Positions 27,577 through 36,023 of a DNA stretch of 64,000 nt are shown here, piece by piece. The DNA is from Myxococcus stipitatus (GTDB lineage Bacteria > Myxococcota > Myxococcia > Myxococcales > Myxococcaceae). The stretch lies in assembly GCF_021412625.1 (NCBI RefSeq), contig NZ_JAKCFI010000002.1:558001-622000 (forward strand), in the 5' to 3' direction. The notes below the pieces were generated by a model. That model saw only the letters and a program-made list of their open reading frames with translations, had not been told where the DNA came from and searched no databases. Position 1 is the first letter of the stretch. Every line of letters begins with the position of its first letter. The position numbers were made by a program, and so were the translations under genes.

Positions 27577-30500
27577 TCAGGCGCTCCGGCGGAGGCGTGC
27601 GAGGAGGCGGCGCCAGACCCGAGCGGTGCGCAGGTAGGCGCGCCGGGCGCTCACGGTGACGGTGATGACGGTGCCGCGGCCTGGCTCGCAGCGGAGGTCG
27701 AACCGACCGCCCAGCTTCTCCGCGCGCTCGCGCATGCCCTTGAGTCCCCAGTGGCCCGCGCGTCCGCCGTCGCGCAGGACCCGCGCGTCGATGCCCTGGC
27801 CGTCGTCGCGGACCTCCAGCCGCAGCGACGCACGGCCGAAGACGAGGTGGAGCTCCACGCGCCGGGCGCTGGCGTGGGCGTAGGCATTGGAGAGCGCCTC
27901 CCGGCCGAGGTGATACAGCTCGTCCGCGGTCAGTGGATCCAGCTCGCTCACCTCGCCCTGGAGGCCGAAGTGGAAGTCCGGTCCGCCATTCGCGCTCAGC
28001 TCCAGGCCCAGCGTCTGGAGCGCGAGCGCGAGGTCGAGCTGGCGCGTGTGCGTGGCGCGAAGCGCGACGACCCGGTCCCGGCCTTGCGCGAGCGTGTGGT
28101 CCGCGCGGTCCAACGCGCGCTGGAGGTCGTCGCGCACCGCGCCCTCGGTCATCCGGGACGTGGCCACGTGGACGTGGAGCATCAGCGCCTGGATGTCCTG
28201 GAGCAGCGTGTCGTGCAGCTCGCGGGCGATGCGCTCCCGTTCACCGTGGCGTTCCTCCAGCCGCATGCGCAGCCGCCGGGTGACCTGCCACATGCGCAGG
28301 GCATACAGGCCCCACAGGGAGAGGAGGGCGGCGGCGACGCAGAGGAAGACGAACCCGCGGGATTGCGCGAACGTCGGCGCGATGTCGAAGCCGACGGTGG
28401 CGCCCTCCGGGTTCCAGACGCCGTCCTCGTTGGCGGCGATGACCTGGAAGCGGTACGTCCCAGGGCCCAGGTTCGTGTAGATGGCCTCGCGGCGCGAGCC
28501 CGGGTCCCGCCAGGTGTCGTCGACACCCTGCAAGCGATACCGGAAGGCGACGCGCTCCGGCATCCCCAGGGCCAGCGCGCTGTAGGTGATGCGCACGTCC
28601 CGCGTGCGGGGAGGCAGCTGGAGCTGGGCGGCGGGGGCGTGGGCCTTGTCTCCGGCGACGAGGGAGCGGATCTCCACGGGCGGGGGGCGGGGATTGTGGT
28701 GGAGTCGCGCGGGGTCGATGACGCCCAGGCCGTTGGCGGAGGCGAACCACAGCCGCCCGTCGCCGCCCTCCACGAGCGAGGGCAGGGGGCGCACCTGCTG
28801 CGCGCCGCCCGGCATGCCGTCGTTCATGTCGAACAGCTCGAAGGGCATCGCGTAGCCCGGCTCCACCAGCGCGCGCTCGAGGTCGGACGCGGCGATGCGC
28901 AGGCCGCCCGCGTGCCCATGGAGCCAGAGCGTGCCGTCCCTGGTGCGCAGCATCCCGGTGAGGCCTCGCAGGACGTCCGGGCGCGAGGTGGTGAGGGCGT
29001 GGAAGCGCTCGCCATCGAAGGCGGCCAGGCCGAGCGCGCCACCCACCAGCGGCGTCGTCCCGGGGAGGATGGCGGTCACCGTGCCGGTCCGCAGCCCGTC
29101 CGCCTCCGAATACAGCCGCGCGCGGCCTCCCTCCAGGATGGCGACCTGGTTCGAGGTGTAGCCGAACCACAGACGCCCCCGCGCGTCGTTCACGGCCCGG
29201 GCCGGAGGCAGGTCGGGGAGCTCCGCGATGCCGCCCTTGCGCACCCACCGGTCTCCCTCCTGGCGATAGACGACGGAGGCGCGGAAGGACATCCACAAGT
29301 GCCCGGCGCTGTCGCGCACGATGGCCTGTACGCGCTGGCCCTGCTCTTCCGGGGGGCGCGGCAGCGGCTCGAAGCGCCCCCCGGTGAAGCGCCAGGCGCC
29401 GCGGGAGCCCGCCAGGAGGATGGAGCCGTCGCGCTCGAGGAAGGTCGCGGTGACATCCGCCTCGAGGCCGGGGATGAGGGTGGGCTGGGCGTCCAGGCGC
29501 CACCAACGGTCGATGTCCTGCATCATGGTCGCCGAACCGCTCCACGCCGTGCCGGAGTCATCCACGACCAGCGCGAAGTAGATGGCGTCGTTCGGGAAGC
29601 GCAGGGTGGTCACGTCGTTGGCTCGGAAGCGGTCGAGCCCGGATTGGGTGCCGACCCAGATGTTTCCCTCGCGGTCTTCCATGGCCGTCATCGCGGAGTC
29701 GGAGGACAGCCCGTCGCGGGCGCTGAAGCGGTCCGTGGTCTCCTGGAAGGACAGGGTGGGGCCGCCCTCCGGGGGAAGGGGCACGCGGCAGAGGCCGCTG
29801 GCGCGGCACCCGACCCGCCAGACCTCGCCTCGCCGCGCGAGGACCTGGGTGCTCGAGGACCAGCCCCGGTCGGTATCGAGCCGTGCCTTTCGGGGAGGCT
29901 CCGGCTGGAGTCCTGGTGCGACCAGCGGGCGCAAGGGCTTGCCACGCGGGGTGCGCCACAGGCGGCCATCGGGGCCCAGCCACAGGCCCTCGTCGGCCTC
30001 GAGGCCCAGGTCGACCCGCTCGAAGCGGCTGGCGCCCTTCTTCAACAGGAAGGTGCCGGCCGCTCCCTGGAGCCACACCCGATCCTCGGCATCCCGGGTG
30101 AACGTGGTCCACGCGCTCCGGGGAAGGCCCCAGGCGGTGGTCTCCCGCCAGCCTCCCGCTTCGTGGATGTAGAGCCCCTGGGGCGTGCGGGCCCAGACGC
30201 GGCCCGAGCCGTCCTCGTCGAAGCTGTCGACCGGGGCGCCGAGGGGGAGTCCTCCCGGGAGCATGTGTTCGACCGCGCCCGAGGCCCGCCGGATACTGGT
30301 TCCGCCGAACGAATAGGAGACCCAGAGGTCGCCCGCGCGGGTCGCGAGGATGCTGCTGATGGAGCGCGAGGCGAGGCTGTCGCGAGGCAGCAGGTCGTGA
30401 CGCTCGAAGGAGACGCCGTCGAAGCGATACAGCCCCGACGCGGTCCCCAGCCAGAGCCAGCCGTCGCGTGTCTGCGCCAGGGCCCAGATGCCCGCCGGGG

Positions 30501-30654
30501 CGCCATCCTTCTGGGTCCACGCGGTGTGGTGGAAGTCGTGGAGCGTCGTCGCGCGGGAAGCCGCCAGGGCCTCGTGGGGCAGGCACATCAGCAGGAGGAT
30601 GCAGGTGAGCGGCCGAAGGGCGGGTCTGCGCGACGCGGCGATGCGGACATCCAT
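27577..30654 (-). CDS. Sensor histidine kinase with periplasmic two-component-propeller domain (HisKA_3/NarL type)
   Basis: The product has 1025 residues. A signal sequence (LTCILLLMCLPHEALAA) precedes about 650 residues of propeller repeats with recurring DGWLWLGT, AGDLWVSY, DGSGRVWA, DREGNIWVGTQSGLDRF and GRLWFASANGLGV blades. A Y_Y_Y-like Ig domain follows at about 680-760 (YTNLGPGTYRFQVIAANEDG). One membrane helix (about 765-788) leads to the HisKA_3 dimerisation helix ERERIARELHDTLLQ, with His814 as the phosphorylation site. The ATPase domain carries REALSNAYAHA (N box), DDGQGI (G1) and GHWGLKGMRERA (G2). Such kinases usually pair with a NarL/LuxR regulator, but none is next to it. The ATG at 30654 is preferred because the signal starts there. 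It is divergent from the lipoprotein at 30885. Confidence 0.92.
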   Translation of the reverse strand: MDVRIAASRRPALRPLTCILLLMCLPHEALAASRATTLHDFHHTAWTQKDGAPAGIWALAQTRDGWLWLGTASGLYRFDGVSFERHDLLPRDSLASRSISSILATRAGDLWVSYSFGGTSIRRASGAVEHMLPGGLPLGAPVDSFDEDGSGRVWARTPQGLYIHEAGGWRETTAWGLPRSAWTTFTRDAEDRVWLQGAAGTFLLKKGASRFERVDLGLEADEGLWLGPDGRLWRTPRGKPLRPLVAPGLQPEPPRKARLDTDRGWSSSTQVLARRGEVWRVGCRASGLCRVPLPPEGGPTLSFQETTDRFSARDGLSSDSAMTAMEDREGNIWVGTQSGLDRFRANDVTTLRFPNDAIYFALVVDDSGTAWSGSATMMQDIDRWWRLDAQPTLIPGLEADVTATFLERDGSILLAGSRGAWRFTGGRFEPLPRPPEEQGQRVQAIVRDSAGHLWMSFRASVVYRQEGDRWVRKGGIAELPDLPPARAVNDARGRLWFGYTSNQVAILEGGRARLYSEADGLRTGTVTAILPGTTPLVGGALGLAAFDGERFHALTTSRPDVLRGLTGMLRTRDGTLWLHGHAGGLRIAASDLERALVEPGYAMPFELFDMNDGMPGGAQQVRPLPSLVEGGDGRLWFASANGLGVIDPARLHHNPRPPPVEIRSLVAGDKAHAPAAQLQLPPRTRDVRITYSALALGMPERVAFRYRLQGVDDTWRDPGSRREAIYTNLGPGTYRFQVIAANEDGVWNPEGATVGFDIAPTFAQSRGFVFLCVAAALLSLWGLYALRMWQVTRRLRMRLEERHGERERIARELHDTLLQDIQALMLHVHVATSRMTEGAVRDDLQRALDRADHTLAQGRDRVVALRATHTRQLDLALALQTLGLELSANGGPDFHFGLQGEVSELDPLTADELYHLGREALSNAYAHASARRVELHLVFGRASLRLEVRDDGQGIDARVLRDGGRAGHWGLKGMRERAEKLGGRFDLRCEPGRGTVITVTVSARRAYLRTARVWRRLLARLRRSA

Positions 30655-30884
30655 TCCGCGCCAGGATAGCGCGGCTCGCCGAGGCGCAGTGCTCCCCATG
30701 CGTGGCCACGACGGGGGCAATCGGGAGCAGCGCCGGGAGTCGCGAAGCGCCTCCACGGACCGCGAGGGCGGGCGGGCTTCTGTGTGGGTGGGTTCCGTTT
30801 CCACCATCCCCGGGCAAACGCGTGGCCGGGCGAAGACATCCTGGGGAGGGCGTTCACCCGGGAAGTACGGGTCCAGGAGGCCAC

Positions 30885-32249
30885 ATGAAAGTGGGAACGC
30901 TGTTCGTCACACTGGGGTGCCTGTCCGTGGGGGCCGGAGGCTGTGGAGAGGAGAAGGCCCCGGAGAAGGGGTGGGAGGTCGGGTCGGGACTCCGACTCGA
31001 CCCGGACAACGTGGTCAGCGTCCAGTACGGCGCGGGGCCGGGAACCGTCGTGGAGGGAAGCGACGCCCGGCTCAGTGATGCGCGCGCGCCGTTGCCAGGC
31101 AGCCCCAGCTACATCCAGAACGGGGCGCAGGCCCAGGACGCCTCCCTGTCGGTGACGGGGGCCGCCACCGCGAAGTCCGGCCTGTTCGTCGACGCGACAT
31201 CGGTCGTCGCCACGCCCGCGCCGTTGCTGCGCGTGGTGAACACGAACGCGAGCTCACCCACCTGGGACTCCTTCCCCGTGTTCACCGTCGACGCCGCGGG
31301 CGGGCTGCTGGTCCGAGGTGAGCTGGGACACGGCACGTCGCCGATGACCGGCACGGGCATGCGCCTGGCGTGGTTCCCGGGCAAGGGCGCGTTTCGTGCT
31401 GGGAGCGCGGAGACCGAATGGGATGAGGCGTCGCTGGGGTTCTACTCCTGGGCGGGAGGCAGCCGGACCACGGCCAGCGGCTTCGCCGCGTTCGCGTTCG
31501 GCGACCGGTGCAAGGCGCTGGGCGTCGGAGCGGCGTGCTTCGGCGTCGAGAGCGTGGCCTCGGGCTCCGTGAGCTTCGCGACGGGGGCGAGCGCCACCGC
31601 CAGTGGCTTCGGCTCCATCGCCCAGGGGTACACCACCACCGCCTCGGGGCAGGGGGCCGTGGCGCTGGGCTACAGGGTCTCGGCGGATGCCGACTACAGC
31701 ACGGCCATGGGCCACCGGGTGTCGTCGGGCGGCTTCTCCGGCGCGTTCATCTGGGGCGACCAGTCGACCGCGACTCCCTCCACCAACACGGCGGCCAACC
31801 AGTTCATGGTCCGCGCCGCGGGCGGCATCCAGTTGCGGACGAACTCCACGCTGACCACGGGCTGCAACCTGCCCGCGGGCTCCGGGGTGTTCTCCTGCAC
31901 GTCGGACCGTCACCAGAAGGAGGACTTCCACCCCGTGGATGGCGAGCGGCTCCTCGAGAAGGTAGCGCGCCTGCCCGTGGAGACCTGGCGCTACAAGGAG
32001 GAGTCGGCCGGCGTGCGGCACCTCGGCCCGGTGGCCCAGGACTTCCGCGCGGCCTTCGGCCTGGGCACGGACGACACGAGCATCGGCATGCTCGACATCG
32101 ACGGCGTCAACATGGCCGCCATCCAGGCCCTGGAGCGACGCACGCGGGAGCTGCGCACCGTGAGCGCCGAGGTCGAGACACTGCGAGCGGAGTTGCTCCG
32201 GATTCGCCGCGACATGGCCCGCCTGTCCGCCACGCGCGCACACCCCTGA
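30885..32249 (+). CDS. Lipoprotein with trimeric-adhesin-like head repeats and C-terminal S74 intramolecular chaperone
   Basis: The 454-residue product starts MKVGTLFVTLGCLSVGAGGC, a lipoprotein signal with a lipobox ending at Cys20; a CAGGAGG site lies 6 bases before the ATG. The middle is rich in Gly, Ala, Ser and Thr, with repeats like TTASGFAAFAFGDRCKALG, ASGSVSFATGASATASGFG and TTASGQGAVALGYRVSADAD. These resemble head repeats of trimeric autotransporters (YadA/Hep_Hag). From about residue 340 the sequence SDRHQKEDFHPVDGERLLEK, LPVETWRYKEE, HLGPVAQDFRAAFGLG is the S74 peptidase/chaperone domain found on phage tail fibres, with a coiled-coil end. The family trimerises and self-cleaves at a Ser at the S-D boundary, so this is likely a surface fibre that sheds its chaperone. 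It is not phage: no phage genes are nearby. Confidence 0.8.
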   Translation: MKVGTLFVTLGCLSVGAGGCGEEKAPEKGWEVGSGLRLDPDNVVSVQYGAGPGTVVEGSDARLSDARAPLPGSPSYIQNGAQAQDASLSVTGAATAKSGLFVDATSVVATPAPLLRVVNTNASSPTWDSFPVFTVDAAGGLLVRGELGHGTSPMTGTGMRLAWFPGKGAFRAGSAETEWDEASLGFYSWAGGSRTTASGFAAFAFGDRCKALGVGAACFGVESVASGSVSFATGASATASGFGSIAQGYTTTASGQGAVALGYRVSADADYSTAMGHRVSSGGFSGAFIWGDQSTATPSTNTAANQFMVRAAGGIQLRTNSTLTTGCNLPAGSGVFSCTSDRHQKEDFHPVDGERLLEKVARLPVETWRYKEESAGVRHLGPVAQDFRAAFGLGTDDTSIGMLDIDGVNMAAIQALERRTRELRTVSAEVETLRAELLRIRRDMARLSATRAHP

Positions 32250-32304
32250 GTCCCACCTCCCGCGACATCCGGACGCATGGCGGCATTCTGTCGTTCGGGT
32301 TCTT

Positions 32305-32321
32305 TTGTAATCGCATTGCAA
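32305..32321. promoter_or_regulatory. Near-palindrome TTGTAAT-CGC-ATTGCAA, possible operator
   Basis: Two 7-base arms around CGC that match except at one position, in an AT-rich island 62 bases before the small lipoprotein gene. Position and symmetry suggest a regulatory site; no regulator is implied. Confidence 0.25.
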
Positions 32322-32382
32322 AGTCGTTGACGTCGGCATGGGCGTCGATGGAACCTGCGGGCCTCACCCGAAGGAGTCGACG

Positions 32383-32580
32383 ATGCGTGACATGATGCTG
32401 CGAGGCCTGGGGCTGGTGGCGATGCTGGCGGTGGTGGGCTGTGGCGGGATGGAGGACGACACCCGCGAGGCCGACCTGTCCAACCAGGAGCAGACGCTCC
32501 CCATGTGCAAGGTGGACGTCCCCAAGCCGTGTCCGGATGGGTACTACTGCGACGTGAAGACCTGCCGTCCGCTGCCGTAA
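32383..32580 (+). CDS. Small lipoprotein, Cys-rich, unknown function
   Basis: This 65-residue product starts MRDMMLRGLGLVAMLAVVGC, a lipoprotein signal with lipobox VVGC. The mature part is about 45 residues with four more Cys in KVDVPKPCPDGYYCDVKTC plus one before it, a spacing that suggests a small disulfide-knotted fold like those in Cys-rich secreted peptides. An AAGGAG site is 7 bases before the ATG. I do not recognise the family. It is probably monocistronic, 133 bases after the S74 lipoprotein. Confidence 0.72.
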   Translation: MRDMMLRGLGLVAMLAVVGCGGMEDDTREADLSNQEQTLPMCKVDVPKPCPDGYYCDVKTCRPLP

Positions 32581-32898
32581 TCCCTGCTCGTGCCGCCGGG
32601 TGGTGGGCGACCTCACGCCCACTGCCCGGCGGTGTGCGGATGGGCGGATGGGCCGAGGTGGAATCCTCCGTTGGCGCGTGAGCTCCCGTCGTGCCTGGTG
32701 GCCCGCTGTGGCCCCGCTCCCCGCCACTCCTCTTCCTCCACATCCGAAGCCGCCATCATGGCCGCCGCTGCGGAAGCGGCCAGCACGCACACCGGCTCAG
32801 ACGTGGATGTGGACGACTCCGTTGACGATCCGCGTTTGCCCGAGTGGAAGAACCGGTGCATCCGGAACTGGAACGCGTGTACGGGAGGTGAGGATCGC
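32581..32898 (+). other. Gene-poor gap, open in the DUSAM reading frame
   Basis: The gap of about 318 bases has no stop in the frame of the DUSAM gene and reads RLPEWKNRCIRNWNAC shortly before it. That looks like the end of a Cys-containing protein of the kind sometimes found beside DUSAM genes. No ribosome site or convincing start is seen, so this is either a truncated neighbour fused in frame or an accidental open frame. Confidence 0.35.
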
Positions 32899-33270
32899 AT
32901 GAACCCACCCAGCTGGAGCGCGTTCCGGGACCTCGCGCGGCGCGTCCTGCGCGAAGATGCGCCACTGACACTCACGGACGACGTGCGCACCCTCATGTTG
33001 CGCACGGCCGAGGAAGTCTCCATCCCCGACGCGGAGGAGGCCTTGAGCACCCGTGATGGAGCCTTGGCCTTGCTGCGCGAAGCAGAGCGCCGCATTGGTG
33101 ACGGCTCGAACCGCTTGACCGACGCACTGCACCGGATGTGGAAGTTCCAGCGTCAGGGCGACTACGACAGCGCCCGGCAGCAGATGCGCGAAGTGCTGGC
33201 CGTCGAAGTGGTCCACTACTACCGCGAGCTTGCGATGGAGCAGCTCGACGGCATGGCCGACGAGCCGTGA
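32899..33270 (+). CDS. DUSAM domain-containing protein
   Basis: This 123-residue product matches the myxobacterial DUSAM (DUF2379) family: WSAFRDLARRVLREDAPLTL, LTDDVRTLMLRTAEEVSI, GALALLREAERRIGDGS and SARQQMREVLAVEVVHYYRE. It is helical with no signal peptide. Function is unknown; DUSAM proteins occur in many copies in myxobacterial genomes and have been suggested to be associated with immunity or defence-like loci, which I cannot confirm from this sequence. The ATG at 32899 has GGGAGGTGAGG upstream. The open frame extends further upstream, but the family's length favours this start. Confidence 0.82.
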   Translation: MNPPSWSAFRDLARRVLREDAPLTLTDDVRTLMLRTAEEVSIPDAEEALSTRDGALALLREAERRIGDGSNRLTDALHRMWKFQRQGDYDSARQQMREVLAVEVVHYYRELAMEQLDGMADEP

Positions 33271-33329
33271 CAACCATGGCGCGGCGACGTGGATGGACGC
33301 CGAGGGTGGACGCGCCGGAGGGCCTCAAT

Positions 33330-33350
33330 ATATTCCGTGTTGCGGAATAT
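33330..33350. promoter_or_regulatory. ATATTCCG-N5-CGGAATAT palindrome in an AT-rich island, candidate operator
   Basis: A perfect 8-bp dyad with a 5-bp centre (TGTTG), sitting in an AT-rich patch in otherwise GC-rich sequence, 48 bases upstream of the PldA-like gene. The size, symmetry and composition fit a protein-binding operator overlapping a promoter. No adjacent regulator gene. Confidence 0.45.
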
Positions 33351-33397
33351 CTGGGATCCGGCATATCTAGCGGCACGCCTCGGCTCCGTTCCCCGGG

Positions 33398-34498
33398 ATG
33401 TCGCTCGTGCTCCTCGCTCGCCCCGTCGCCCAGTCCACCTCGCATCTCGAAGCCCTGACGTCCCGGACGGGGAGGTGGCGTTGGGCGGCGCTGCTCGCGT
33501 GGCTGCTCCTGCTCGGCGTGCCATCCACCGCGGAAGCCGACTCCCGCTTCGAGCTCGACGCGCCGTTCAACGTCGGGCTCGACCGCTCGTACGTGTTCTA
33601 CTCGCCCAACCGCATCCGCAGGGTGGGGGACGCGTCGCCCTCGCACCTGGTGTTCGAGGCGCAGGTGGCGCCCAACCTCTTCCTCCCGCAGCTGCACATC
33701 GGGCACGCCACGCCCACGTTGGGCGAGTACATCATCAGCGCGGTGGTGACGCCGAACATCCGGCTGCGGATGCTGGCGCAGGAGTCGAGCCCGGTCATCC
33801 CGCCGTCGTTCATGCCGAAGCTGACCCTCCAGGTGGCGCACCTGTGGAAGCCCGTGCTCGACGAGCACGGGCAGCCCCGGCGCTTCGGGCTGAGCCTCGT
33901 CAACCTCGTCGTGGGCCACTACTCCAACGGACAGGCCGGGTGCTTCTACGCGAACCAGTCCGAGGCCGAGGGCGGGTGCGCCTCCGTCGAGGGGCGACTC
34001 CCACTCAACGAGACGTCTGGGGACTTCTCCACCAACTTCATCCGCCTGGAGGCGCAGGGGCGCGTCGTCGGCGGCATCGACATGGCGCGGCGCTCGGCCT
34101 GGACGCTCGGCGCGAGCGCCTTCATCGAGCGCAACTCGTCACTCGCCTTCGGCGGCATCACCTCCGAGATGCGCGAGGTCTACGGGGATGGGCACCTGGG
34201 GTTTGGACTCTCCCTCGAGCGGATGTGGTACGAGCATCGCCTCCGCGTGGAGGGCCACTTCAGCGGCCCCTTCGGGGAGACGCCGAGCCAACGGTGGAAT
34301 CTCGTCCTGGAGGCGGCGGCGTTGCCTCGCTGGGGCGCGGGCTTCGGCGCGTTCGTCCGCTACGTGCGGGGCCAGGACTACCTCAACATCCTCTTCCTCC
34401 AGCCGGTGAGCCTCGTCCAGTTCGGCCTCATCTTCGAATTGGGACCCGGGCTTCGCGCCCGCACCTCGCCCACGGGAGAGCCGCTGGAGCCCACGTGA
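33398..34498 (+). CDS. Outer-membrane phospholipase A (PldA)-like beta-barrel
   Basis: The 366-residue product has a hydrophobic signal (WAALLAWLLLLGVPSTAEA) after an unusually long N-terminal extension, then amphipathic strands (ELDAPFNVGLDRSYVFYS, LVFEAQVAPNLFL, LRVEGHFSGPFGETP, FGLIFELGPGLRA) ending in a barrel-like C-terminus. The motif GHYSNGQAG near residue 173 resembles the PldA catalytic H-x-SNG, where His and Ser attack phospholipid ester bonds. A possible third residue lies in STNFIRLE. PldA acts in the outer leaflet on misplaced phospholipids. The family match rests on this motif, so it could be a generic barrel. Confidence 0.55.
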   Translation: MSLVLLARPVAQSTSHLEALTSRTGRWRWAALLAWLLLLGVPSTAEADSRFELDAPFNVGLDRSYVFYSPNRIRRVGDASPSHLVFEAQVAPNLFLPQLHIGHATPTLGEYIISAVVTPNIRLRMLAQESSPVIPPSFMPKLTLQVAHLWKPVLDEHGQPRRFGLSLVNLVVGHYSNGQAGCFYANQSEAEGGCASVEGRLPLNETSGDFSTNFIRLEAQGRVVGGIDMARRSAWTLGASAFIERNSSLAFGGITSEMREVYGDGHLGFGLSLERMWYEHRLRVEGHFSGPFGETPSQRWNLVLEAAALPRWGAGFGAFVRYVRGQDYLNILFLQPVSLVQFGLIFELGPGLRARTSPTGEPLEPT

Positions 34499-34516
34499 GC
34501 CGCCAGGTGTCTGGCA

Positions 34517-35968
34517 TCAGAAGGGCGCGGGCGAGCCATGCGCCAGTCGCGCTCCGGTGACGGGATGGACGAAGGACACCTCCTCGGCATGGAGCATCAG
34601 CCGGGTGTCCTCGCGGCCGAAGCGCGCGTCCCCCACCAGGGGTGCTCCCAATCCCTCCGGGTGGGCCGCGTGGAGGCGCAGCTGCAAGGGATGTCGTGTC
34701 CAGGGCCAGAGCGACACACGGGTGCGCGAGCCGACCCGGGCCGACACCGCCCACTTCGTCAGCGCGCGCTTGTCGAGCGTTCGTCCCGCCAGGGTCGCGA
34801 GCTCGCCGGAGGTCGTCCCGCGCAAAGGCAGCTCGCACACGCCATGCGGCGCGACGAGGACCCCCTCGACCCAGGCCGCGTGTCGATGCGCGGCCTCTCC
34901 CTTCGCGAGCTGGCGTTGGAGCGCCGCCCGCGTGGCCGCGTCCCTCGCGACGAGCTGGAGTCCCGACGCCTCGGGTTCCAGCTCCTGGATGAAGCTCGAG
35001 GAGTCCAGGTCCAGGAAGCGCTCGCGCAGCCGGAGCAGCACCGAATCGCGCGAGGGTGAGTGCCGTCCTGGCGTCGAGGGCAGCCCATGGGGCTTGTCGA
35101 CCACGAGCAGCCAGTCATCCGCGTGTATCAACCGGATGGCGAGCGTGTCCTCCATGGGCCTCGGTGACGGCTCCGTCTCCAGGCCCTCCATCATGAACGG
35201 GAGGACGGCTCCGCACTTGCCGTCGCACGCCGGATAGAACTCGCCGGAGTGACGTCCTCCTCCGAGCGGAGGCGCGCCCCACCAGAACTCCGCGAGCGCC
35301 AGCGGCGCGAGTCCGAGTCGATAGGCGTGCGCCAGCAGCTTGGGGGCCGCGCACTCACCCGCGCCTCCCGGGGGTGGTCGCGGCGCGAACAGGTCGGCCA
35401 GCGTGCGGTGCTCTCCCCGGGCATTGGGCACCGCGCAGGCGAGCGCCCGCTGTCGCCACAGGGCCCGGGAGCGCCCAGCCCGGAGTCGTTCGACCTCTCG
35501 GCGTCGCGCGAGGTGCTCTCGTGGCGCCCCCGCGCCGGCAGGGAGCGACGGCGCCTCGCGCGCGAACCGCTCGACGAGCTCCGCGTGTTGGCGCTTCAAC
35601 GAGGCCAGCTCCGCCTCGCCCTCCTTCCACGCGGCGTCCGTCGGGACGGGGGCGAACACCGGCGGGGCGAACCCCGCGATGTCCCAGTGGCCCTCCAGCA
35701 TCCCGGAGAATCCGCTCAGGTAGCCCAGCCGCCCGTCTGGCGCGGAGACCGCGAGCACGCCGAACATCTTGCCGCCGCCGGGCCGCCACAGCGGCTCCCA
35801 ACGCGCCTCCTGTTCGAGGAGCCGCCGCTGCAGCGCCCGAGCGGCCAGGAGGGCGAGCGGGTGGGGTGGCCCCGGCGTGAAGGGGCTGGGCAGGCGCGCT
35901 GGCACATCGCCAGGGGCTGGCGACGTGGGGAAGGGCTGCAGGTCCTGGTTGGCGGGCGCCGCGCTCAC
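34517..35968 (-). CDS. RluA-like pseudouridine synthase fold protein, catalytic Asp motif altered
   Basis: This 483-residue protein has an N-terminal half with a thiol-rich and charged region (CDGKCGAVLPFM) that I do not recognise. A C-terminal RluA-type catalytic domain starts at about residue 270: IRLIHADDWLLVVDKPHGLPSTPGRHS, then KWAVSARVGSRTRVSLW, and PLQLRLHAAHPEGLGAPLVGDARFG. RluA-family enzymes isomerise uridine in rRNA or tRNA using the Asp of HRLD-x-x-TSG. Here that block reads QELEPEASGLQL: His, Arg and Asp are all changed and the Asp position is Glu331. The enzyme may be inactive or use a different base. It is convergent with the PldA-like gene (18-base gap). The codons are unambiguous in the sequence given. 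Confidence 0.8.
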   Translation of the reverse strand: MSAAPANQDLQPFPTSPAPGDVPARLPSPFTPGPPHPLALLAARALQRRLLEQEARWEPLWRPGGGKMFGVLAVSAPDGRLGYLSGFSGMLEGHWDIAGFAPPVFAPVPTDAAWKEGEAELASLKRQHAELVERFAREAPSLPAGAGAPREHLARRREVERLRAGRSRALWRQRALACAVPNARGEHRTLADLFAPRPPPGGAGECAAPKLLAHAYRLGLAPLALAEFWWGAPPLGGGRHSGEFYPACDGKCGAVLPFMMEGLETEPSPRPMEDTLAIRLIHADDWLLVVDKPHGLPSTPGRHSPSRDSVLLRLRERFLDLDSSSFIQELEPEASGLQLVARDAATRAALQRQLAKGEAAHRHAAWVEGVLVAPHGVCELPLRGTTSGELATLAGRTLDKRALTKWAVSARVGSRTRVSLWPWTRHPLQLRLHAAHPEGLGAPLVGDARFGREDTRLMLHAEEVSFVHPVTGARLAHGSPAPF

Positions 35969-36023
35969 GGGAACTCCGTGAGCGCCTCTATCAGGTCCAG
36001 GCCGAGGGTGGGCGCCCGAGTGT

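Noticed and set aside
27751..30669. 972-codon plus-strand frame over the histidine kinase
   Set aside because: Antisense shadow; no motifs. The minus strand has a complete sensor kinase.
30885..32249. Prophage origin of the S74 protein
   Set aside because: It has a lipoprotein signal and no tail, capsid, integrase or lysis genes nearby.
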